DNA of 64,000 bases, from assembly GCF_002811475.1 (NCBI RefSeq), contig NZ_NPDL01000009.1, positions 83,171-147,170 on the forward strand, read 5' to 3'. The position numbers were made by a program, and so were the translations under genes. Positions 53,171-63,695 of the stretch are shown piece by piece. A model generated the notes under the pieces. The model was not told the origin of the DNA, made no database searches, and saw only the letters and a list, made by a program, of their open reading frames with translations. The DNA is from Leptospira hartskeerlii. GTDB taxonomy: Bacteria > Spirochaetota > Leptospiria > Leptospirales > Leptospiraceae. Every line of letters begins with the position of its first letter. Positions within the stretch are counted from its first letter, which is position 1.

Positions 53171-54097
53171 TTAAAAACGAACGCCTAGCGAAAGACAGAG
53201 TAACGTCATTCTGCTTACAACTCCGTATTTTGCCTGACGGAAGTATGCAGCGTTCGGAAGATCGTCCACATCTGTAGAGAGCTCATTCACTCTCGGAAGA
53301 GGATGAAGAACAATGGTCTCTTTTTTAGATGCAAGTATTAATTCTTTGTTCAACTTGAAGGATTCTTTTAATCTTTCGTATTCTCTATGATCCGGAAATC
53401 TTTCTTCTTGGATGCGGGTCACATAAGCGACATCACAATCCCAGACTTTCTTGATATCGTCCGATTCCTCGAAAGTGATCGGGAATCCTGCAAGTCCCTT
53501 CTTATAAGACTCAGGAAGTGAAAGTTCAGGCGGAGAAATCAGGTACAAGTGAACTTTATAATGGCGGAGAAGATTGATCAAACTATGGATCGTTCTTCCA
53601 TATTTTAGATCTCCGATAAATGCAAGAGTGAGTCCGTCTAATTTTCCTTTTTCGGAAATGATCGTATAAAGATCGAGTAGTGCTTGAGTTGGATGTTGTC
53701 CAGCTCCATCTCCGGCATTGATGACAGGGATCTTGACTGCACCCGCAGCAATTCTAGATGAACCTTCCACAGGATGTCGGATCACTGCGATGTCTGCGTA
53801 AGCTTCTACCATTTTCATGGTATCGTATAATGTCTCACCTTTAGAAATGGAAGAAAATTGGAAACCTACTGTGGAGATTACCCTTCCCCCCAATCTTTCC
53901 ATGGCAGCTTCGAATGAAAGTCGGGTCCTTGTTGAAGCTTCAAAAAAAAGAGAAGCCAGAAGTTTGCCTTCTAAAATTCCAAAGGCCTTATTTTGCTCCA
54001 CCAGCCTTTCCATCTCACGAGTTCTCTCGACTAAAAAGTCCAGATCCTCTTTGGAGAACTGGTCCGTATCCAGGATATTCTTATGCTCGTACGCCAT
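53171..54097 (-). CDS. pyrB: aspartate carbamoyltransferase catalytic subunit
   Basis: Condenses carbamoyl phosphate with aspartate in pyrimidine synthesis. 308 residues: carbamoyl-phosphate loop [13 protein letters not shown] (51-63; STRTR at 55-59), [46 protein letters not shown] and the closing [14 protein letters not shown]. Length matches the catalytic subunit. First gene of the pyrB-DUF2203-dapL group; no pyrI in view. Confidence 0.95.
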   Translation of the reverse strand: MAYEHKNILDTDQFSKEDLDFLVERTREMERLVEQNKAFGILEGKLLASLFFEASTRTRLSFEAAMERLGGRVISTVGFQFSSISKGETLYDTMKMVEAYADIAVIRHPVEGSSRIAAGAVKIPVINAGDGAGQHPTQALLDLYTIISEKGKLDGLTLAFIGDLKYGRTIHSLINLLRHYKVHLYLISPPELSLPESYKKGLAGFPITFEESDDIKKVWDCDVAYVTRIQEERFPDHREYERLKESFKLNKELILASKKETIVLHPLPRVNELSTDVDDLPNAAYFRQAKYGVVSRMTLLCLSLGVRF

Positions 54098-54291
54098 TTT
54101 CTGGACAGATTGATCTGGCCGGACTCGGAGGCAAGAGAATTAAAGGGGGTCAATTTCGAACGGTTTCGTACAGAGAACACTGAGGCTGGGCTCACGCAAA
54201 GCCGCAAAGTTTAGAAGAGATTTTCGTAATTTGGAAAACTATATCTTCTTTTCTTAGCGCCTTAGCGTGAAAGACTCTGTGCTCCCTTTTA

Positions 54292-57200
54292 TTAATGGTG
54301 CTTAGGTTCCGGCTTTGTTTTAAATCCTAACTTAGCTCTCAAATGACTGAAGACCGAAAGTGTTACAGGAACATAGAGTAAACTTCCGAGAGTTCCGAAT
54401 CCAAGTCCCCAACCTAATGCCAAAGTCATCGGGATTAATACCGGATCCGATCCTCCCACGCTATACGCAGTAGGAAGAAGTCCCGCAACTGTAGTCAAGG
54501 TAGTCAACAAGATCGGACGGAACCTTCTGCGGCTAGCTTCGACTAAGATCTCATCCAGAGGCGCGTTCGAAGATTTACGAATAGAATCGATACAATCCAC
54601 GAGCACGATAGATGCGTTTACAAGAACTCCCGCAAGTCCGATGATCCCAATCATTGCCAAGAAGCTGAACGCTTTTCCGGACAATACGAATCCTGCTACG
54701 ATCCCTACGAATCCAAGTGGGATCGTACTCAAGATCAGAAGAGGCCTTACCACATTCTGCAAAGTTAATGCTAGAATGATAAAGATCCCGAGTAAAGCAA
54801 TGAGTCCTGCTTTTCCGAGAGAGGCCATGGATCTTTGTGTGTCCTTCTCTTCTCCACCAAATACGATGGAAACTCCGGGGTATTGTCTTTCGATCAAAGG
54901 TTTAAACTCATCTATCACCTTTTGGTTCGCCTCCCTCGAAGTCATACCTGTTTCGATCTTGATATCCGCGTTTACTGTGACCGCTCTTTCAAAATCCCTA
55001 TGAGAAAGTAATTCAGGAGAATCCTTCAGATCCATTCTGGAAATTTTTGCAAGGTTTGTGATATTTCCGGCCTTGTTCCTGAGAGGAATACTTTTTACTT
55101 CTTCCGGATTTTTCCGGAAGTTCTTATCATACATTACTCTCAGATAAATTTTAGTTTTCCCTTGACGAACGTTACCCGCTCTCTCTCCATCATAGGCTGT
55201 TCTTAGCATGTTTGCTGCGGAGAAGGTAGATACTCCCGTAAAACTTTCCAAACCCTCATCCAGCTGGATGTACATCTGTTTGCGTCCGTTCCTATAATCA
55301 TCTCGGACGGAATGTACACCCTTGATACCTTTTAAGAAAGATTGTAGATCTGCGGAAACTTTTTTGAGAACCTCATAATCCTTTCCGAGTATTCCAATTG
55401 TAATGGGTGCACCGATCGGAGGTGCCATCGCCTGTTCTTCCAAATACACATCGGAGAGTCCTGGTGTTTTTCGGATATCATCCTCGATGGAAGCTAATAT
55501 TTCAGAGGCCTTTCGTACCCTTTTTGATTCTGGAGTCAGATACACTAGGATCACTCCTAAATTTTCTCCGAATCTGGAGAGTGGATCGTTCGGCTCAGAC
55601 TGTTGCACACCGATCTTGGTAGAATAACTTACCAATTCATCTTTAGGGATTTTCTTCAGAATTTCTTCCATATACTTCATTTTTTCCTTAGTTTGGAATA
55701 TCCTGGAAGAAGGAGGAAACTCCGCTTTAATTAAGAAGATCTCAATATCTTCCTTCGGAAAAAGAATAAAGTCCATCTGGGACATGACTCCGCAGGAACC
55801 CATTACAATAAATATGATCGCGAAGAAAGATTTGTTCCGATTTCGGATCATAAAAGCCACGAAATCGGTAAATCTTTCCTCCATTCTTGCGAAGAATGTA
55901 TCTAAAGATTTTCTGAAATTAGAAGTTTTCTTCAGTTCATCCGGAGTTTTTGCAAATGCTGCAATTCTCGCGGGAAGAAATAAGAACGACTCGATCAAGC
56001 TCGCAGTTAATGCAATGATCACAACGAGTGGGATCTGCCAGATAAATTTTCCCATGATCCCGGCCATAAATAACATCGGAAGGAATGCTGCTACAGTAGT
56101 GAGATAAGATCCAAAGATCGGCACTAACATCTCAGTGGTTCCTTTCAAGGCAGCGGACGTTTTGTCCATCTTCTCGCCTAGGTAGGTATAAATATTTTCC
56201 GAAATTACAATGGAATTATCCACGAGCATCCCGAGTGAGATGATAAGTCCCATCATGGAGATCATGTTAAAAGATACATCGAAGAAAGGAAGTGCTGCAA
56301 ATGTCATTAGCATCGAGAGAGGCAATGACATGGAAGTCAAGGTCGCAGTTCTGAAATCTAAGAACAAAAACAAAATCCCAAAAACGATCAAAAATCCGAT
56401 GAGCGCATTCGAAGAAACCACATTCAATCTATTCTTGGTCCTTTTCGCTTCATCGTTTAATTTGAATGTTTTAATTCCTTCAGGATAAATTTTTTCCAGT
56501 TCCTTTAATCTAACTTGGACATTGTCTGCGACTTCAATCGCATCCGCTCTTTCTTTTTTGATCACAGAAAGGATCAAGCCTTGTTGTCCATTCGCGATCG
56601 CAAGAAATCTTGGGTATTCGAAAGTATCTTCTACCCTTGCTAAATTTCCGATACGAACAGTTGAGAATATGTCATTCGTCCTAACTGGGATCTTTCCAAT
56701 TTCCGAAGGCTGTTTAAATTCTCCGTCAATCCTCAAATCGAATGCATCTTCTGAATCTACGGAACCTGCAGGTAAATTGATATTTCTAGTCCGGATCGTT
56801 CTTGTGATATCGGAAAGATCCAATTGGTATTGTTTCAACCTGTCCGCATTTACAAGAATATGCCACTCTCTATCACGTTTTCCGAATACGTCTACTCTGG
56901 CTACTCCTGGGATCTTCTCCAGTTCCAGTTCTATAAATTCAGCGATTGTATGAAGCTCAATCTCGTCCGTACCACCATAAACAGAGAAGTCCATGATCGG
57001 AAAGGAACCTGATTTTCTTTCCGTAATTTTAGGTTTTTCGGTTACCTGAGGAGGAAAATCGGAGATTGCATTGTCTACTGCTCTTCGGATCTCATCCAAA
57101 ACTTTTTCAGGATCCGTCTCTTCTAAGCTTACACGTACGTCTATATCGGAAACAGAGTTACGAGAGAAGGAACGGATCTCATCTATACCGTCTATCTCTT

Positions 57201-57417
57201 TGATCTTTTCCTCAATAGGATACGTTACCCGTAATTCCACATCCGCAGGAGAAGCTCCCGGGAATTTTGTGGTGATCACGAGCTGCTTCATATCCACATT
57301 TGGAAAAGCGTCTCTGCGCAAACCGCAAAGGGACATTCCCCCCGCAGCAACAATGAATATGACTCCCAAATACATGAAGAGTCTATTGTGAATGAAAGAT
57401 TGTATTATTGTTCTCAT
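54292..57417 (-). CDS. RND-family efflux permease
   Basis: 1041-residue inner-membrane proton-driven transporter of the AcrB/MdtB (HAE1-like) type. Two halves each contain one helix, a large periplasmic domain, then a helix bundle. Seen: first helix [42 protein letters not shown], the helix 4 block [21 protein letters not shown] carrying the proton-relay aspartate, and a second-half equivalent [21 protein letters not shown]. No adaptor (MFP) or outer-membrane channel gene is adjacent; the gene follows a fatty acid desaturase by 11 bases. Substrate unknown. Confidence 0.93.
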   Translation of the reverse strand: MRTIIQSFIHNRLFMYLGVIFIVAAGGMSLCGLRRDAFPNVDMKQLVITTKFPGASPADVELRVTYPIEEKIKEIDGIDEIRSFSRNSVSDIDVRVSLEETDPEKVLDEIRRAVDNAISDFPPQVTEKPKITERKSGSFPIMDFSVYGGTDEIELHTIAEFIELELEKIPGVARVDVFGKRDREWHILVNADRLKQYQLDLSDITRTIRTRNINLPAGSVDSEDAFDLRIDGEFKQPSEIGKIPVRTNDIFSTVRIGNLARVEDTFEYPRFLAIANGQQGLILSVIKKERADAIEVADNVQVRLKELEKIYPEGIKTFKLNDEAKRTKNRLNVVSSNALIGFLIVFGILFLFLDFRTATLTSMSLPLSMLMTFAALPFFDVSFNMISMMGLIISLGMLVDNSIVISENIYTYLGEKMDKTSAALKGTTEMLVPIFGSYLTTVAAFLPMLFMAGIMGKFIWQIPLVVIIALTASLIESFLFLPARIAAFAKTPDELKKTSNFRKSLDTFFARMEERFTDFVAFMIRNRNKSFFAIIFIVMGSCGVMSQMDFILFPKEDIEIFLIKAEFPPSSRIFQTKEKMKYMEEILKKIPKDELVSYSTKIGVQQSEPNDPLSRFGENLGVILVYLTPESKRVRKASEILASIEDDIRKTPGLSDVYLEEQAMAPPIGAPITIGILGKDYEVLKKVSADLQSFLKGIKGVHSVRDDYRNGRKQMYIQLDEGLESFTGVSTFSAANMLRTAYDGERAGNVRQGKTKIYLRVMYDKNFRKNPEEVKSIPLRNKAGNITNLAKISRMDLKDSPELLSHRDFERAVTVNADIKIETGMTSREANQKVIDEFKPLIERQYPGVSIVFGGEEKDTQRSMASLGKAGLIALLGIFIILALTLQNVVRPLLILSTIPLGFVGIVAGFVLSGKAFSFLAMIGIIGLAGVLVNASIVLVDCIDSIRKSSNAPLDEILVEASRRRFRPILLTTLTTVAGLLPTAYSVGGSDPVLIPMTLALGWGLGFGTLGSLLYVPVTLSVFSHLRAKLGFKTKPEPKHH

Positions 57418-57428
57418 ATGTTTTCTTT

Positions 57429-58370
57429 TTATTTAGAAATTTTTCCATCCAAAGGTTCTAAGAGCCCGCCCCATTGGCTCCACGCTTGTTTTATAAAACT
57501 TTTGTCCCAGGTTTCTCCGCAAACCTCCATCTGTTTAGGTAATCGATCCCAAGAACATCCTGGGAATCGGTGATGAATCCTATGATAATTAAAATGTAAA
57601 AAGAACGTACTTACCGTTTTCGGCAGAGTTAAATTAAAGGCGGAATTCTTATCATCAATTTCTTTCCCGTAATGATACGCATTATCGAAAAATGATATAA
57701 AGAAGGACCTGCTCAGAAGTAGGAATACCAACAAAGGCCAATTACTTCCAAACAACCAGAAAGAAGGAATGTAAATTGCCAAGATCCAAAAAATATCCTT
57801 TCTTAATTCTTCCAAAATTTCAGGACGATAGATCCACTTAAAAAAACCTTCTTCTATCGGGTACTCGATGAAACGGTCTACGATACGTTTTGTCCAACGA
57901 GAAGGCAGCGAAAGTAGGAGCCCTGTCCCTACTTCAAAAATGTACGTCGCCACAGTAATTCTGAAATAATAGTTTAGACTTTGGAACCATCTTGGTTTCC
58001 AAGATTTGTGATCATAAAATTCTATCCGATCACCAGGTTCTCTATTGAACTTATGGTGCATCAGATGACTACATTTCAGAACTGAATAAGGAGCCCCGAA
58101 CACGATACAAAGAAACCTTCCCCAAAAATGATTCTGTTTTCTTTCGTTCGAAAAATTCCCATGGATACTTTCATGGATCAGATTCCAAAAAGTATAGGAT
58201 ACCGGTCCCAAGGCCGCAGCAAAAACCCAAGCGGCCCAATAAGGAAAACCACCCAATAAGAGTCCCAATGGCAACAAAAAATGGAAGCTTATAAATAATA
58301 ATAGGATCACGAGCGAAAGTATTCTATTTTTCGCAAATGGTAGATCTCTGATTTGGATAGAAGCTTCCAT
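57429..58370 (-). CDS. fatty acid desaturase
   Basis: 313 residues of a di-iron membrane desaturase. The three histidine boxes are HESIH (66-70), HLMHH (102-106) and HRIHH (near 275). About four membrane helices ([56 protein letters not shown] and the following stretch) separate them. It introduces double bonds into acyl chains or related lipids. Eleven bases before the RND gene on the same strand, suggesting one transcript. Confidence 0.9.
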   Translation of the reverse strand: MEASIQIRDLPFAKNRILSLVILLLFISFHFLLPLGLLLGGFPYWAAWVFAAALGPVSYTFWNLIHESIHGNFSNERKQNHFWGRFLCIVFGAPYSVLKCSHLMHHKFNREPGDRIEFYDHKSWKPRWFQSLNYYFRITVATYIFEVGTGLLLSLPSRWTKRIVDRFIEYPIEEGFFKWIYRPEILEELRKDIFWILAIYIPSFWLFGSNWPLLVFLLLSRSFFISFFDNAYHYGKEIDDKNSAFNLTLPKTVSTFFLHFNYHRIHHRFPGCSWDRLPKQMEVCGETWDKSFIKQAWSQWGGLLEPLDGKISK

Positions 58371-58559
58371 TTAGGATAGAACGGATGAGAGGGGAATTTT
58401 CTGCAAGCAACCTGTTGAACTAAGACGTGGCGACATCGGTCGGTTTGAAAAAAAAGGTTCGATCTTATTCAACCGGGAAGTATAGAAATAAATTGATTCT
58501 GTTTATTCTTTGGAAAAAAATCGGCTCCAAAAATGTTACAAGAGGTCCAAAACAACAAT

Positions 58560-59666
58560 ATGAGTTTAATATTCCATTCTACGACTCTCTTACTCGCAAT
58601 TTCATTTTTCTATTGTTTTCCACTGGATCCAGAAAGAGTAAAGTCCCCCAGTTATAGAGAAGGTAGATATCATAATTTAGATCCGGACGAAGAATTGCAG
58701 GGAAAGTCTCCTTTAGCGATCCTACGTTGGAAACTCTTGGGACCTAAAGATCCTCCTGCAGTAGAAGGACTTACCGAAGAACTTCCTATAGTGCTCGAAA
58801 GAAACTCTAAGGACCTAGTCGCTCCCGAAGGAAAAGTCAGAGTGGTATGGTTCGGACATGCCACAGTTTGGATCTCTTCTACCTTTAAAGGGAAAACAGT
58901 AAATGTTCTGACGGATCCTATCTTTGAAGCTCCAATCCTAGTAAATAGGCTAGTCAAACTTCCTATCCCAAAAGAGGATCTTCCTCTAGTGGACTTTGTG
59001 GTAGTAAGTCATGCTCATAGAGACCATCTCGACCGGGATACATTGAGATATTTGAGAAGTAAAAATCCGAACTTACAGATACTTCTTCCCTCTGGAATGA
59101 AATCATTTTCGGAAGAAGAAAATTTAGGATCTACTGTTTCCCAAGAGTTGGGCCAGGTTAGCACAAAAGAATCCGTAAAAATCACATTTCTTCCTGCACA
59201 CCACTGGAGTAGAATGGGGTTCACTGACACGAACCAATACTTTTGGGGAAGTTATTCCTTAGAAGCGCAGGGAAAGATCATCTACTTTGCGGGAGATACT
59301 GGATATTCTTCTCATTTTAAGAATATCTCGGAACGTCTGGGAAAACCGGTGGATCTTGCACTTCTTCCTATCGGGGCTTATAAACCAAGATGGTTTATGA
59401 AATACGCGCATATCGGACCGGAGGAAGCGTTGGTTGCGACCAAGGATCTGAATGCAAAGTCATTTGCACCGATCCATTGGGGGACATTTCCTTTAGGAGA
59501 TGATCTACCAAAGGAGCCTATGTTGGACCTCAAACAAAGACTTACCTTCCCTTCTTCTCCCGATACAAAAGGACTCTATCCTACTTCGGATGGAATTTCC
59601 TGGGGAAGTAAAGACGGGGTCAAAATTGTACCTTGGACTATAGGCAGCGGCATAGACTTGGAATGA
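58560..59666 (+). CDS. metallo-beta-lactamase-fold lipoprotein, NAPE-PLD-like
   Basis: 368 residues from ATG 58560, chosen because AGAGGT precedes it; an ATG at 58533 lacks a site. A hydrophobic N-terminus (LIFHSTTLLLAISFFYC) ends in a possible lipobox. Zinc-site motifs are VWFGHATVWISS, VVSHAHRDHLD, LPAHHWSRMG, YFAGDTGYS and APIHWGTF. The block LPIGAYKPRWFMKYAHIGPEEAL and overall order resemble N-acyl-phosphatidylethanolamine phospholipase D and UlaG-like hydrolases. Substrate is therefore likely a phosphodiester or phospholipid, but this is inferred. Confidence 0.85.
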   Translation: MSLIFHSTTLLLAISFFYCFPLDPERVKSPSYREGRYHNLDPDEELQGKSPLAILRWKLLGPKDPPAVEGLTEELPIVLERNSKDLVAPEGKVRVVWFGHATVWISSTFKGKTVNVLTDPIFEAPILVNRLVKLPIPKEDLPLVDFVVVSHAHRDHLDRDTLRYLRSKNPNLQILLPSGMKSFSEEENLGSTVSQELGQVSTKESVKITFLPAHHWSRMGFTDTNQYFWGSYSLEAQGKIIYFAGDTGYSSHFKNISERLGKPVDLALLPIGAYKPRWFMKYAHIGPEEALVATKDLNAKSFAPIHWGTFPLGDDLPKEPMLDLKQRLTFPSSPDTKGLYPTSDGISWGSKDGVKIVPWTIGSGIDLE

Positions 59667-59696
59667 TTTGGAAATTTATATCGTAAGAAAAAACAT

Positions 59697-59753
59697 AGCC
59701 TCCCGGAACTATTCCTGAATTCTGGCATAGAACTGTGTCCCGGAGGCTTTCCG
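59697..59753 (+). terminator. probable terminator after MBL-fold gene
   Basis: AGCCTCC at 59697-59703 pairs with GGAGGCT at 59742-59748, followed by TTTCCG. It lies about 30 bases after the stop and just before the next gene's ATG, so it may also act as its leader hairpin. Confidence 0.5.
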
Positions 59754-59759
59754 TCCAAA

Positions 59760-60731
59760 ATGAGATCCGAAACTAAATCGTCGTCATTCCTTCATTATAT
59801 TATCTTAATACTACTAACCTTCTCCACTTCTCTATTTGCTGTAGGAGGAGAAGCACCTTTTAGCTTGGCCCAGGCAAAAACGGACTCTCAACCGGAACGA
59901 TCAAAAAAAGAAGAAAGAAGAGTGGACCAAAGAAAAGGTCGCTGGTCCTTCCAATGGGGATATAACAGAGATTCTTATACTCAAAGTGATATCAACTTTA
60001 AGGGACCTGGATATCATTTTACATTAAAAGATGTGGTTGCCAGGGACAAACCGGAACAATTTTCCACAGACGTATATCTGAATCCCTCACTTTGGGAAAT
60101 TCCACAGTACAATTTTAAACTTACTTACTATCTAACGGACAATCTGTTCATCGCATTCGGACAAGATCATATGAAATATGTAATGTCCAGAGGACAGGCT
60201 GCAAACATAAGCGGATACATAGATCCTAACGCAATAGAATGGGCAAGACTTCATACTTCTTTCGAATCTGCTCCTTATGCATTATTATTTCCTAATAATA
60301 TAAATCAGTTCGCAGGATACCATGGAGGAGAAACAATCAATATCACTCCGGATTTCCTGAAATTCGAACATACAGACGGACTCAATTATCTATTTGTAGA
60401 TGTTGGATACGTGGCACCACTCTGGGTTTCTCCAAATGGAGAGAACGCACTCAGCTTAGTTGGTTCAGTCGGAGGTGGTCCGGTAGTTTGTAGAAGTGAT
60501 GTAAGACTTTTTGGAGAAGGTCATAATAATCGATTCCATCTTTCCGGATACGGAGTCTCCGGATATTCCGCACTTAGGATCGACTTGTTCAAATCCTTCT
60601 TCTTTGAATTCGGAGCAAAAGGTGGATATATAGATCTAACAAGTATCTACACAAACGGAAAATCCAAAGACCGCGCCACACAGAATTTCGGATTTGTGGA
60701 AATGATTGCCTCCGCAGGCATCACTTTTTAA
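59760..60731 (+). CDS. outer-membrane beta-barrel protein of unknown function
   Basis: 323 residues. A signal peptide ([18 protein letters not shown]) precedes a charged linker ([17 protein letters not shown]). The rest alternates strand-like segments rich in aromatics and Gly ([68 protein letters not shown]), ending in a C-terminal aromatic (AGITF) as in outer-membrane proteins. The opening [21 protein letters not shown] block resembles a conserved outer-membrane family of other bacteria. No role known; ruvA follows 11 bases after. Confidence 0.75.
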   Translation: MRSETKSSSFLHYIILILLTFSTSLFAVGGEAPFSLAQAKTDSQPERSKKEERRVDQRKGRWSFQWGYNRDSYTQSDINFKGPGYHFTLKDVVARDKPEQFSTDVYLNPSLWEIPQYNFKLTYYLTDNLFIAFGQDHMKYVMSRGQAANISGYIDPNAIEWARLHTSFESAPYALLFPNNINQFAGYHGGETINITPDFLKFEHTDGLNYLFVDVGYVAPLWVSPNGENALSLVGSVGGGPVVCRSDVRLFGEGHNNRFHLSGYGVSGYSALRIDLFKSFFFEFGAKGGYIDLTSIYTNGKSKDRATQNFGFVEMIASAGITF

Positions 60732-60742
60732 ACTTTCCCGAC

Positions 60743-61378
60743 ATGATCTCAGGACTACAAGGTTCTATCCGAAAACTAGAAGTAGGCTCCGTGCACTTAG
60801 ATGTTCACGGAGTAACTTATGAAATCGTAATTTCATTCAAGACCTATTGGGAACTGAAAGAATTCCAAACTTCCGCAAAAGAAGTCCGACTTCATATCCA
60901 TCACTCCATCACCGAAAGAGGACAAAAGCTTTTCGGATTCTTACAAGAAAGAGATAAAGAATTTTTTAAAGTAATGAAAGGCTTGCACGGAATCGGAGAA
61001 ATGACCGCGCTCAAAGTATTATCCTTCTTCAGTCCCTGGGAATTGCATAAGATCGCTTCTTCCGGAGAAGCAAAGGACTTGGAAAAAATTCCGAAGGTCA
61101 GAGCCAAGACTTCCGAGAAAATATTTTTCGAAGTAAAACAAAACCTGAAAAAACTGGAGCTATTTTTAGAAGCAGGGCCGGAAGATCCATCTATCCCGCA
61201 AACTTCCAAAGAAAAACTTCCTTCTCCTGAAGATCGTTTTAAAGAAACAGCAGTGCAAGCACTCGTTCAATTGGGTTTCGAAGACAAGTCTGCTCTCAAG
61301 GAAGTGGAGAAGGTCCTTAAAAAACAAAACTTCACGGATACAGGAGAACTGATCCGAGAAATATTAAAGAATCTTTAA
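60743..61378 (+). CDS. ruvA: Holliday junction branch migration protein RuvA
   Basis: Binds Holliday junctions and loads RuvB. 211 residues: the OB-fold N-terminus ([31 protein letters not shown]), helix-hairpin-helix core ([23 protein letters not shown], then [16 protein letters not shown]), and the C-terminal RuvB-binding domain ([23 protein letters not shown]). Length fits the family. ruvB is not in this window. Confidence 0.95.
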   Translation: MISGLQGSIRKLEVGSVHLDVHGVTYEIVISFKTYWELKEFQTSAKEVRLHIHHSITERGQKLFGFLQERDKEFFKVMKGLHGIGEMTALKVLSFFSPWELHKIASSGEAKDLEKIPKVRAKTSEKIFFEVKQNLKKLELFLEAGPEDPSIPQTSKEKLPSPEDRFKETAVQALVQLGFEDKSALKEVEKVLKKQNFTDTGELIREILKNL

Positions 61379-61382
61379 GTAG

Positions 61383-61464
61383 ATCGCGCGGGGGAATCAT
61401 TCCTATGTTGGAATTCCAACATCGCGCGCATTTAAAAAAATCGCGCGGAATCAATATTCCGCGC
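61383..61464. terminator. tandem hairpins with repeated ATCGCGCG motif after ruvA
   Basis: ATCGCGCG occurs three times, at about 61383, 61421 and 61440. Between the first two lies a perfect 18-bp palindrome ATGTTGGAATTCCAACAT (61405-61422), so the outer GCGCG copies can extend its stem. The third belongs to a 9-bp stem GCGCGGAAT-CAAT-ATTCCGCGC (61443-61464). It lies between convergent ruvA and the DUF819 gene and could terminate transcription from both sides. Confidence 0.6.
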
Positions 61465-61472
61465 CTTCTTTC

Positions 61473-62612
61473 TCACCTCGCCAAGAACCAATACACGGCC
61501 AGACCTAAATAATTCCCTACCGCATAACCGATCAGTCCCGTTAAGATTCCCAAAATCAGCACCCCTTTATTCCCAATCGCCGCAGCAACAGAAGGCACAA
61601 ACGCAGGACCATAAATGCTGGAAACAGAAGTGATAATCCAAGTATCCACAGGGATCTTAAACAAAATTCCGAAAATCAAATGAAGAAGGATCGCAATCGA
61701 CATAGTCGCAAGCACGATTAAAAGAACACCGGAAGCACCCTTAACCAAACTTCCGAAATCCGCCAAAAAACCGATGGCAACAGAGAATATTAGAATAAAA
61801 TAATATCCGACAGGATAAATATCCAAACTTCTTACTTTTTTAGAAAATGATATCCCGATTCCCCACGTAGTAATTCCCAAAAGGATGAAGGGTGCAGAAG
61901 CAGTTCCGAAAATTACTTGAGAGATCCCGAGAGAAGCACCAAGTCCCAAAATGGAGAGAACAATTCCTAATAACAAACTTACGACTGGATTTTTAGGGGA
62001 AACCTTAGCTTCTGAAACTGCTCCTTCTTCGACCTCCCCTACAACCTCAGGCTTTAGAAAAATAGAATATACTTTTTTGGAAAAACTAAGCAGAAATAAA
62101 AGATAAGTCCCGCCAATCAAAAGATCCACCGTGTTCACGAGTGCAATTGTTGCCTTGCCTGCATCCAGCGCCAGACCGATCGCATTTGAATTCGGAGTTC
62201 CTCCCGTATATAAGCCAGCAAGCATCCCGCCTATTTTGGAAGATTCAGGATGTAGAGAGCTTAAGAAAAATCCTACGGAAACGGAAGAGATCGCGACAGC
62301 AATACAGGAAAGAAAGAAGGAGAATAATGCAAGTCTTGCTTCTTTAATTCCTCGTCCAAAATCGGAAGAAGCAAGTAAGAGCGGGATCGCGATTGGAATA
62401 GAAATTTCGGAAACTGATTCTGCAATCTTCTTAGGCAAAAACTCACTTGGGATCAAGTTACCTAATATAATTCCGGAAGCGTAACATAGAACGACGGGAC
62501 CTAAAAACCCAAGCCATTTGTGCTTCTTGGAAAGACTTCCTGCCAACCATGGAAATCCCAGAATGAATCCTAAAAATAAAACAGAGATTATCCAATGGAA
62601 TACTTCAGACAT
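61473..62612 (-). CDS. DUF819-family membrane protein
   Basis: 379 residues with about ten hydrophobic helices. Two family-like Gly/Pro/Asn-rich blocks, LAGLYTGGTPNSNAIGLALDAG (about 130-150) and TSVSSIYGPAFVPSVAAAIGNKG (about 325-347), match the two re-entrant-like motifs of DUF819 (YjcL-like) proteins. Such proteins are thought to be secondary transporters, but the substrate is unknown. Monocistronic; downstream hairpins separate it from ruvA. Confidence 0.85.
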   Translation of the reverse strand: MSEVFHWIISVLFLGFILGFPWLAGSLSKKHKWLGFLGPVVLCYASGIILGNLIPSEFLPKKIAESVSEISIPIAIPLLLASSDFGRGIKEARLALFSFFLSCIAVAISSVSVGFFLSSLHPESSKIGGMLAGLYTGGTPNSNAIGLALDAGKATIALVNTVDLLIGGTYLLFLLSFSKKVYSIFLKPEVVGEVEEGAVSEAKVSPKNPVVSLLLGIVLSILGLGASLGISQVIFGTASAPFILLGITTWGIGISFSKKVRSLDIYPVGYYFILIFSVAIGFLADFGSLVKGASGVLLIVLATMSIAILLHLIFGILFKIPVDTWIITSVSSIYGPAFVPSVAAAIGNKGVLILGILTGLIGYAVGNYLGLAVYWFLAR

Positions 62613-62971
62613 TCTTCTCTCCTGATCTTTTTCCGAATGTATCGAAAGATCTCCGGGACTATCCCAAATCCCATCCTCATAAATAACAGATTTAATTCTG
62701 CTATATTGAATTTTGCTAAAAATTCAGGCCAATAAACTGGGTCATAGAATCATATATTGATCCTCTCTAAAAGTCGAAAAAATCCTGCAAAATCGGCGAT
62801 TCCGAACAGTTTATCGCAGCCAAATTCCAGGTTAGGAGTTCCTACCTGAAAAAATTTCCGATTTTGGGCCGACCCTGGTGAAAAAAACTTGTAAGAAATA
62901 CTTCATATTCAAAGTAATATACTTTAATAATAAACTATTAATTCCTAAATTAATAGAAGGAAGTATTCAAA
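62613..62971. other. 359-base intergenic region upstream of doxX
   Basis: No gene is supported. It separates divergent DUF819 and DoxX genes. The right third holds the doxX dyads (listed separately) and the ribosome-binding site. At 62829-62846 AGGT-TAGGA-GT-TCCT-ACCT forms a stem with one bulge; it belongs to the GTAGGA-N2-TCCTAC motif found at other sites in the window. Confidence 0.5.
62911..62955 (+). promoter_or_regulatory. two dyads in doxX promoter, candidate operator
   Basis: AAGTA-ATA-TACTT (62911-62923) is followed by a perfect 9-bp dyad CTATTAATT-CCTA-AATTAATAG (62934-62955), which ends 16 bases before the ATG. The minus strand of the first dyad contains GTATATTA, the octamer repeated before the epimerase gene. 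A repressor of the TetR, MarR or HxlR type is a plausible binder. Confidence 0.55.
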
Positions 62972-63418
62972 ATGTTAGAAACACTTTTAGCAACCAGCAA
63001 CGATATCGTCCCACTGGTCTTAAGATTAACCCTCGGGATCGTAATCTTCCCACATGGCGCACAAAAATTATTGGGTTGGTTCGGTGGTTACGGCTTCAAA
63101 GGAACCTACGGTTATTTTACTCAAACAGCAGGACTTCCAGGGATCATCGCTTTCTTAATCATCATAGGTGAATCATTCGGTTCCGTAGCGCTGGTCCTCG
63201 GACTGCTCACTCGTGTTTCCGCAATCGGTATCGGCATTATCATGCTTGGAGCGGCACTACTCGTTCACAGAGAACATGGATTTTTCATCAACTGGTTCGG
63301 AACTCAAAAAGGGGAAGGTTATGAATTCCAAATATTAGCCATCGGACTTGCGATCGCTTTAGCAATCGTAGGTGGCGGAGCTTACTCCTTGGATCTTGCT
63401 ATCCTTTCTTCACTCTAA
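62972..63418 (+). CDS. DoxX-family membrane protein
   Basis: 148 residues with four hydrophobic helices (LVLRLTLGIVIFPHGAQKLLGW, IIAFLIIIGESFGSVALVLGLL, VSAIGIGIIMLGAALLVH, ILAIGLAIALAIVGGGAYSLD). The early FPHGAQKLLGWFGG and the GESFGSVALVLGLLTR block match DoxX/YphA-like proteins, often linked to redox or thiol stress and quinone chemistry. GAAGGAAG lies 7-14 bases before the ATG. Strong dyads upstream suggest regulated expression; an intrinsic terminator follows. Confidence 0.9.
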   Translation: MLETLLATSNDIVPLVLRLTLGIVIFPHGAQKLLGWFGGYGFKGTYGYFTQTAGLPGIIAFLIIIGESFGSVALVLGLLTRVSAIGIGIIMLGAALLVHREHGFFINWFGTQKGEGYEFQILAIGLAIALAIVGGGAYSLDLAILSSL

Positions 63419-63425
63419 TCTTATA

Positions 63426-63460
63426 AATCCTCCCTGCATTATGCCTCCGGAGGATTTTTC
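63426..63460 (+). terminator. intrinsic terminator after doxX
   Basis: AATCCTCC (63426-63433) and GGAGGATT (63449-63456) form a perfect 8-bp stem with a 15-base loop, followed by TTTC. It starts eight bases after the doxX stop codon. Confidence 0.75.
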
Positions 63461-63477
63461 ATGTACTACCCGCCAGG

Positions 63478-63610
63478 GATGCGAAGGACTTTAGTCCCGC
63501 AGGGACGAGCCCGAAGCAGCCCAGTCCCGCCCCAGGCGGGAGGCGGCCAAAACCCGTTGGACCAAGGTTTGTCTTAGCATTTCAATGCCCTTGTGGGAAC
63601 TCCTACCGAA
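63478..63610. repeat. GC-rich intergenic hairpin cluster before sucC
   Basis: Short stems occur in series: GTCCC-GCA-GGGAC (63494-63506), CCCGCC-CCA-GGCGGG (63526-63540), and GTGGGA-AC-TCCTAC (63593-63606), the last enclosed by CCCTT/AAGGG. The stretch is much richer in GC than its surroundings. It contains CCCGAAG, also present in the GC-rich stretch after rpmE. Probably an interspersed intergenic repeat; no coding frame is supported. Confidence 0.45.
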
Positions 63611-63695
63611 AGGGGATGGACAGGATTCTTCCAGGTAAAATCCTTAGAAAAAGCATTCCAAACTGAACTCACATCCAAAAAAACAAGGTTGATTC

